DNA from: Verrucomicrobiaceae bacterium
GTDB taxonomy: Bacteria > Verrucomicrobiota > Verrucomicrobiia > Verrucomicrobiales > Verrucomicrobiaceae
Assembly (NCBI GenBank): GCA_016795365.1
Contig: JAEUHN010000040.1
Location: forward strand, 62,001 to 126,000
DNA length: 64,000 bases
Direction of reading: 5' to 3'
Program-made: the position numbers and the translations under genes
The notes under the pieces: model-generated
What the model was told of the DNA's origin: nothing
What the model saw: the letters and a program-made list of their open reading frames with translations, nothing else
The model's database searches: none
Shown: piece after piece, positions 60,039 through 64,000 of the stretch
How positions within the stretch are numbered: position 1 is the first letter of the stretch
Layout: the number at the start of each line of letters is the position of its first letter

Positions 60039-60710
60039 TCACGAGGCCGCCTCCGATTTTGCGCTTTGCGCGACGATGAGGTGATTGTTGAAGGGGGTCC
60101 CGCCCCAGAGCGGTCGGATGGAAACACTCAAGCCCGCCTCGCCCAACACACGTCGGAACTGGTCGGCGGTCGGATAGGCCACAGGGCCGGCCTTCATCCA
60201 AAGCGTGGCCTTGGCAAACCAATCGCCCATCGTGGTGGTGCGAAAGCGCCAGGACTCATCGGCCAGACAGTTGCGGATGATCAGCTTGCCTTGGGGGGCG
60301 AGGCGCACGGCGGCAGCACGAAGAAGCACGTCTTGTTCATCAGGGGTGAAGAATTGCAGAATGTCGAGGATCACGACATGCCCGCAGTGCTCGGGCAAAT
60401 CAACGCGTGCATCGCCCACGCTGAAGCTGACATCGCTCATGCCCGCTGCCATGGCGCGAGCGCTGGCGATCTTGCGATCATCGTAATCGAATCCGGTCAT
60501 GGGCACCTGGTATCCCAGCTCACGCAAGTAATGGGTGAGCAATCCGATGCCGCATCCGATGTCGAGCACGGGCAGGGCCGACGCGTGCAACTCTGTGGCC
60601 ACAGCTTCATAAACGGGATCGGATGCCAGCTTGGACGGCACATAGTGTCGATCCCAGCGAGTCGATGCCCGGCTGGCGATACGCTTCAGGGATTGCGGCG
60701 ATAGCTTCAT
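60039..60710 (-). CDS. Class I SAM-dependent methyltransferase
   Basis: 223 residues. The SAM-binding motif I is VLDIGCGIGLLTHYL, with GFDYDDRKI as motif II and VVILDILQFFTPDEQ as post-II. No specific substrate can be assigned. Its start overlaps the stop of the GT2 gene by 4 bp, in an operon PlsC - GT2 - methyltransferase - ctaA. A role in modifying a lipid or glycan made by these neighbours is inferred. Confidence 0.85.
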   Translation of the reverse strand: MKLSPQSLKRIASRASTRWDRHYVPSKLASDPVYEAVATELHASALPVLDIGCGIGLLTHYLRELGYQVPMTGFDYDDRKIASARAMAAGMSDVSFSVGDARVDLPEHCGHVVILDILQFFTPDEQDVLLRAAAVRLAPQGKLIIRNCLADESWRFRTTTMGDWFAKATLWMKAGPVAYPTADQFRRVLGEAGLSVSIRPLWGGTPFNNHLIVAQSAKSEAAS

Positions 60711-61477
60711 GTCGCACCGCGAAGGGGGTTGCCGCCCCGCAGCAATCGCCAGGTGAGCAGCGGCAGCCGGATGAGAAAACCAAAGAGCAGTCGTGCATGC
60801 ATCCAGGTGAGCAGGGTATTGTCGCGCAGATAGCGGAACTGCGAGACGCCGCCTTCCTCGCGGCTGAGATACTTCACGGGTGTGGGCACATTGATGATCG
60901 GCACACCCTGCCAGGCGATGCGCACGGCCATCTCGGTATCGAAGTCAAACCGGCGGGCGAAACGCGTGCTCGCAAACGCCTTGAGCAGCGCCGCGACGGG
61001 ATACACACGCATGCCGAACAACGAATCGCCGATGCCCCAGCCGAGCGTCTCCAGATTGGACCACGCATTGGAAATCTTCCGGCCTTGCACCCGCACCTGC
61101 GGGGCCTCGGGGCCGAACTGCGGACAACCGAGCAGCATGGCCTCAGGGTATTTCTCGCTCAGCGCGATGAACTGCGGAATGCGCTCTGCAGGATGCTGCC
61201 CATCCGCATCCATCGCGAGAATATGGGTGTAGCCCGCACGCTGCGCCTCCTGCGCGCCCTGCAGCACCGCCGCGCCCTTGCCTTGATTCACCGGCAGATG
61301 GATCAGCCGCAACCCAGAATGCTCCGCGAGCATGGCCTGCACCGCCTTGTCGCTGCTGTCCGTGCTGCCATCGATCACTACCCACACGTCTAGCCACTGT
61401 GCCAGCGCTCCACGCACCGTGCGCTCCAGGAGTTCGGAGCCGGTGTTGTAGCTAGGGATCAGCAGGAGCAACTTCAT
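60707..61477 (-). CDS. Family 2 glycosyltransferase, dolichyl-phosphate mannose synthase-like
   Basis: 256 residues from ATG 61477 (MKLLLLIPSYNTGSELLERT). GT-A motifs: VIDGSTDSSDKAV and AMDADGQHPAERIPQFI, the latter with the metal-binding Asp pair. A hydrophobic C-terminus (about 220-250) suggests membrane contact. It probably transfers a sugar to a lipid or polyprenyl phosphate. It overlaps the PlsC gene by 26 bp upstream and the methyltransferase gene by 4 bp downstream. Confidence 0.87.
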   Translation of the reverse strand: MKLLLLIPSYNTGSELLERTVRGALAQWLDVWVVIDGSTDSSDKAVQAMLAEHSGLRLIHLPVNQGKGAAVLQGAQEAQRAGYTHILAMDADGQHPAERIPQFIALSEKYPEAMLLGCPQFGPEAPQVRVQGRKISNAWSNLETLGWGIGDSLFGMRVYPVAALLKAFASTRFARRFDFDTEMAVRIAWQGVPIINVPTPVKYLSREEGGVSQFRYLRDNTLLTWMHARLLFGFLIRLPLLTWRLLRGGNPLRGAT

Positions 61478-62219
61478 CTGGCGGCGCGGAGAGTGCCGCG
61501 ATATACGCCGCCCGCAACCTTTCGAGGAAGGCGTGCGATGATTCTTCGGGTCCGCAGACCAATGGCTCGCCCAGGACCATGCGAATGCGAACCGTCTCCA
61601 GCGGCGGCTTCCAGGCGGGCCAGCCCTTGCTGCCGTAGTCACTATTCGTGGTGATGAAGACGGGAAACACGGGTGCTCTCGTCTGGTGGGCGATGATGGC
61701 CACGCCCCCACGGAAGGGATTCAAGATACCCTCATTCTTGCGTGTCCGCGTGCCTTCGGGAAAGAGCAGGAGTTGTGCCCCCTGGTGGAGTTCCGCCACA
61801 CAGCGCTTCACCATCTCGAACGGCGGATCATTGGGAATGAACCGCGCCAATCGTGCACCGCCCGCGAGCAGCGGGTTCTTCAGAATCGCAGTCTTCAGGA
61901 TGCACGTCAGCCCACCGACATGCGCCATGATAAAGACCACATCCCAGATGGCCGGATGATTCGGAGCAACGATGGCACCACCCCAATGCCGCGCCAAACG
62001 ATCAAAGCCAACCATCTCGCACTCGGCGATGCGGAAGACGCGCAACAACTTCGTAAAGCCCTGGAACGCCATCTGCATCAAGCGCAGACCGATGCGGCGA
62101 GCCGTGGCAGCAGGCAAAATCGGACGCAGCACCGCTGCAATCACGAGGAACGAGAAGCCCCCCACCCCCCAGTAAACGGCACTAGCCACCGCAGCCGCCC
62201 ATGGACGAACGTGCTTCAT
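61452..62219 (-). CDS. 1-acyl-glycerol-3-phosphate acyltransferase family protein (PlsC-like)
   Basis: 255 residues. An N-terminal membrane helix (about 10-35) precedes the acyltransferase motifs NHPAIWD (NHx4D) and LFPEGTRTRKNEG (EGTR), both intact. It transfers an acyl chain to a lipid or glycan. First gene of a four-gene minus-strand operon with GT2, methyltransferase and ctaA, divergent from a FabZ-like dehydratase. The mix suggests an acylated glycolipid, by inference. Confidence 0.88.
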   Translation of the reverse strand: MKHVRPWAAAVASAVYWGVGGFSFLVIAAVLRPILPAATARRIGLRLMQMAFQGFTKLLRVFRIAECEMVGFDRLARHWGGAIVAPNHPAIWDVVFIMAHVGGLTCILKTAILKNPLLAGGARLARFIPNDPPFEMVKRCVAELHQGAQLLLFPEGTRTRKNEGILNPFRGGVAIIAHQTRAPVFPVFITTNSDYGSKGWPAWKPPLETVRIRMVLGEPLVCGPEESSHAFLERLRAAYIAALSAPPDEVAPADP

Positions 62220-62280
62220 CCTGGCAGCCGTGCAGGAGGTTGTCGTTTGCCGCGCCCGCGCATCATGCGTATGGCCGAGT

Positions 62281-62721
62281 ATGTCTCACGAGATCACTCT
62301 TTTCCAAGCGCTTTCCAGCCTGCCGCACGGCCCTGAATTTCGATTTATCGACGCTGTGACAGAACTCGATCCCGGAGTCTCGGCTAAGGCCATGTGGACG
62401 CTCAAAGGCACCGAAGAATTCCTGCGCGGGCACTTCCCAGGTTCGCCCCTGTTACCCGGCGTCATCATGATCGAGGCCCTGGCCCAGCTCGGCGGCATCC
62501 TCGCTCAAACCCGCCCTGGCATCGCCCCTATGAGCAACCTCCGCCTCACCGCCGTGCGCCAGTTCAAAATCCTCGGCAGCATCACACCGGGACAAAGCCT
62601 TGTGCTTGAAGCCAAGATCGAAGGCGCACTCGATGGCGTGGTGCAGGTGAGCGGATCAGTGCTGGATGACCAGGGCAACAAGCTGGCCATGGGCGGCGTG
62701 CTGCTCGCCGGCCAGCTGTGA
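62281..62721 (+). CDS. FabZ-like 3-hydroxyacyl-ACP dehydratase
   Basis: 146 residues from ATG 62281 (MSHEITLFQALSSLP). The hot-dog fold active site is LRGHFPGSPLLPGVIMIEALAQ, with the His of GHFPG and Glu of EALAQ as catalytic residues. FabZ proteins dehydrate 3-hydroxyacyl-ACP in fatty-acid synthesis. Since it is divergent from the PlsC-GT2-methyltransferase operon and away from other fab genes, a specialised role in that lipid pathway is possible. Confidence 0.85.
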   Translation: MSHEITLFQALSSLPHGPEFRFIDAVTELDPGVSAKAMWTLKGTEEFLRGHFPGSPLLPGVIMIEALAQLGGILAQTRPGIAPMSNLRLTAVRQFKILGSITPGQSLVLEAKIEGALDGVVQVSGSVLDDQGNKLAMGGVLLAGQL

Positions 62722-62725
62722 TCCG

Positions 62726-64000
62726 CTACAACCGCCGCAGCAAGATGCTGCCCAGCAGCGCTGCGAGGGCCGTCAGGTAACTCCACGATTGCACCGGCAC
62801 CGGATACGTAACGGCGGCGAGTCCCTCGGTGGGCTTGGCAGCATCGAAGGCATTCGCTTTGGCAAGGACAGGCGCGGGATCGACGCCGAGCTGATACTCG
62901 TTCGGATACGGCGCGCGGTAGTGCTTCACGATGAGCTTGTTGTGCAGCGTGTCGTGCAGACGAACGGTGAAGGCGGATCGTCCGGCGAGCGGGATGGCGA
63001 CTTCGTAACGCCCGAGGCCCGACTCATTGACGGTGAGCTTTTCGGATGCGCCGTTCTCATCGGCAATCGCTGCGTCCCAAGGGATCGCGCTGAGCGGACT
63101 GCCGCTCGTATCGGTGCGGTCGATGCGCAGATGCCAGATGTTGTTCGCGATGGTGGACTTCACATCCACGCCTTCCACATCGGCCTTACGCGCCGCGCCG
63201 CGAAGGACCTGAGCCCAGAACGACCCGCACGACTCCCAGCCCAACCACTCCGCTCCCCATTTGTCCGTGAGGTCGCTGGTGAAGCACAAGCCGGTGCCCA
63301 AGCCAAACCTGCCCACCGAGAGCAGCGGATCGCCGGTTTCCAGCGAGAGCACGGTCTGCGCCGTCGGCTTCGCCTGCGTCATCACAAAACCTAGCACCGC
63401 GGGCAACGCATCCTGACGCACGCCGCTGATCAGCGGATGCTCCATCGACACGATGGGCGGAAACAAGTCTTCCTGAATCGCGCTCTTGCTCGCCTGCATC
63501 GTCTCGCGCGTGAAGATCTGCGGCACATTCGCGGGATCAGCCGTTTCGTAATAGCGACCACGCCCTGCCTCGGCGATCTGCGACAAGATTTCGCGCGCCG
63601 CTCCATCACCCAGTGCCACGCAGGACACGGTCACACCTTCATCCACCAGCCGTTGCGTGAGCCCGAGGAAGTCCGATTCCTGCGACACACCATCTGTGAG
63701 CAGGATCATGTGTTTCACCTTGGCTGAGGCATTGCGTAGCATCTCGCCGCCAATGTCCATGCCTGGATACATGTTCGTGCCGCCACCAGCCTCCAGGGAA
63801 TCAATCGCTGCCTGAATGCTGCCTACATCGCTCGCAGGCGTCATCTCGCAGATCGTCTGCGCTTCAGAGTCAAAGCCAACCACCGCGACCTGATCGCGAC
63901 CCGTGAGCAGCTCGACCGCCATCTTCGCCGCCTGCCGCGCCAACTGAATCGGCACGCCCGACATCGAGCCCGACTTGTCCATCACCAGCGCGAGCGCCAT
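62726..64000 (-). CDS. VWA-domain membrane protein, C-terminal part (partial)
   Basis: The frame runs to base 64000 without a real start, leaving the last 424 residues. A VWA domain with LVMDKSGSMSG (metal-ion site DKSGS) begins at the edge, followed by GGGTNMYPG and LLTDGVSQESD. After a middle region with WGAEWLGWESCG, the protein ends in a transmembrane helix (WSYLTALAALLGSILLRRL). In this phylum such proteins often carry a glutamine amidotransferase-like region and N-terminal helices, beyond this window. Its role is unknown. It is convergent with the FabZ-like gene. Confidence 0.8.
   Translation of the reverse strand: MALALVMDKSGSMSGVPIQLARQAAKMAVELLTGRDQVAVVGFDSEAQTICEMTPASDVGSIQAAIDSLEAGGGTNMYPGMDIGGEMLRNASAKVKHMILLTDGVSQESDFLGLTQRLVDEGVTVSCVALGDGAAREILSQIAEAGRGRYYETADPANVPQIFTRETMQASKSAIQEDLFPPIVSMEHPLISGVRQDALPAVLGFVMTQAKPTAQTVLSLETGDPLLSVGRFGLGTGLCFTSDLTDKWGAEWLGWESCGSFWAQVLRGAARKADVEGVDVKSTIANNIWHLRIDRTDTSGSPLSAIPWDAAIADENGASEKLTVNESGLGRYEVAIPLAGRSAFTVRLHDTLHNKLIVKHYRAPYPNEYQLGVDPAPVLAKANAFDAAKPTEGLAAVTYPVPVQSWSYLTALAALLGSILLRRL

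Noticed and set aside
59018-62721. Aryl polyene or flexirubin cluster
   Set aside because: Acyltransferase, GT2 and dehydratase fit, but the ketosynthase, carrier protein and ammonia-lyase-type genes needed for that call are not in the window.
1-64000. tRNA, rRNA, riboswitch or complete insertion sequence
   Set aside because: None was recognised by reading; a covariance-model scan would be decisive and could not be run here.

Overview
This is a GC-rich (about 60% by eye) bacterial chromosome segment, most likely from Verrucomicrobia, order Verrucomicrobiales (Prosthecobacter- or Verrucomicrobium-like). The best markers are two giant secreted proteins that join a beta-propeller dehydrogenase, HEAT repeats and a single cytochrome c site (CGQCH, CKACH), an arrangement typical of the Planctomycetes-Verrucomicrobia group. 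DUF1080, DUF5069, a Tat-exported Gfo/Idh/MocA oxidoreductase and a ceramidase-LamG protein point the same way. No rRNA, tRNA, CRISPR array or complete insertion sequence was seen.

Layout. 0-5.3 kb: end of a Sua5-type gene, then the first giant cytochrome. 5.4-10.8 kb: an M50-like membrane peptidase, a MotA/ExbB-like channel gene with two ExbD-like partners, and a phosphodiester glycosidase. 10.9-17.3 kb: rplQ, rpoA, dsbD, an RluA-type pseudouridine synthase and fabV. 17.5-24.9 kb: two glycosyltransferases, kdsD, a dGTPase, yceH and a low-complexity lipoprotein. 25-33.6 kb: the second giant cytochrome (DUF1080 at the N-terminus), an AraC regulator, the ceramidase-LamG protein and a secreted unknown. 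33.6-44.1 kb: sialidase-SGNH fusion, toxin-antitoxin-like pair, alr, recN, a lone DUF433 gene, a second phosphodiester glycosidase, an L,D-transpeptidase, a sugar isomerase, a sulfocyanin-like cupredoxin, DUF5069 and DUF1801 proteins. 44.1-55.3 kb: acyl-acyl-carrier synthetase, MocA-like oxidoreductase, a histidine kinase/response regulator/VWA set, a glutaminase-STAS-cyclic-nucleotide-binding fusion and bioB. 55.6-64 kb: blaI with a very unusual M56-secretin-SurA-like fusion, ctaA, a small lipid/glycan gene set (methyltransferase, GT2, PlsC, divergent FabZ-like dehydratase) and the C-terminal part of a VWA membrane protein.

The most interesting signal is not a gene. The two giant cytochrome genes carry at least six near-perfectly symmetric palindromic elements inside the reading frame, from three sequence families: a 91/92-bp three-hairpin element (three copies), a 59-bp two-hairpin element (two copies) and an 89-bp element made of GGTCAAG units facing each other. 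A further candidate lies at 2209-2298. All are translated, and the repeated copies encode recurrent peptides. One 91/92-bp copy is inverted relative to its host gene yet still open. Intergenic gaps contain related palindromes built from other short units (CAGGATG, GAGTAAG, CACTAATG, TAAGAGC). This resembles the Rickettsia palindromic elements in behaviour but not in sequence.

Functional picture: a heterotrophic bacterium with a large exported enzyme set for sugars, glycoconjugates and lipids, plus ordinary housekeeping genes. Several regulatory or sensory proteins have unusual domain fusions.
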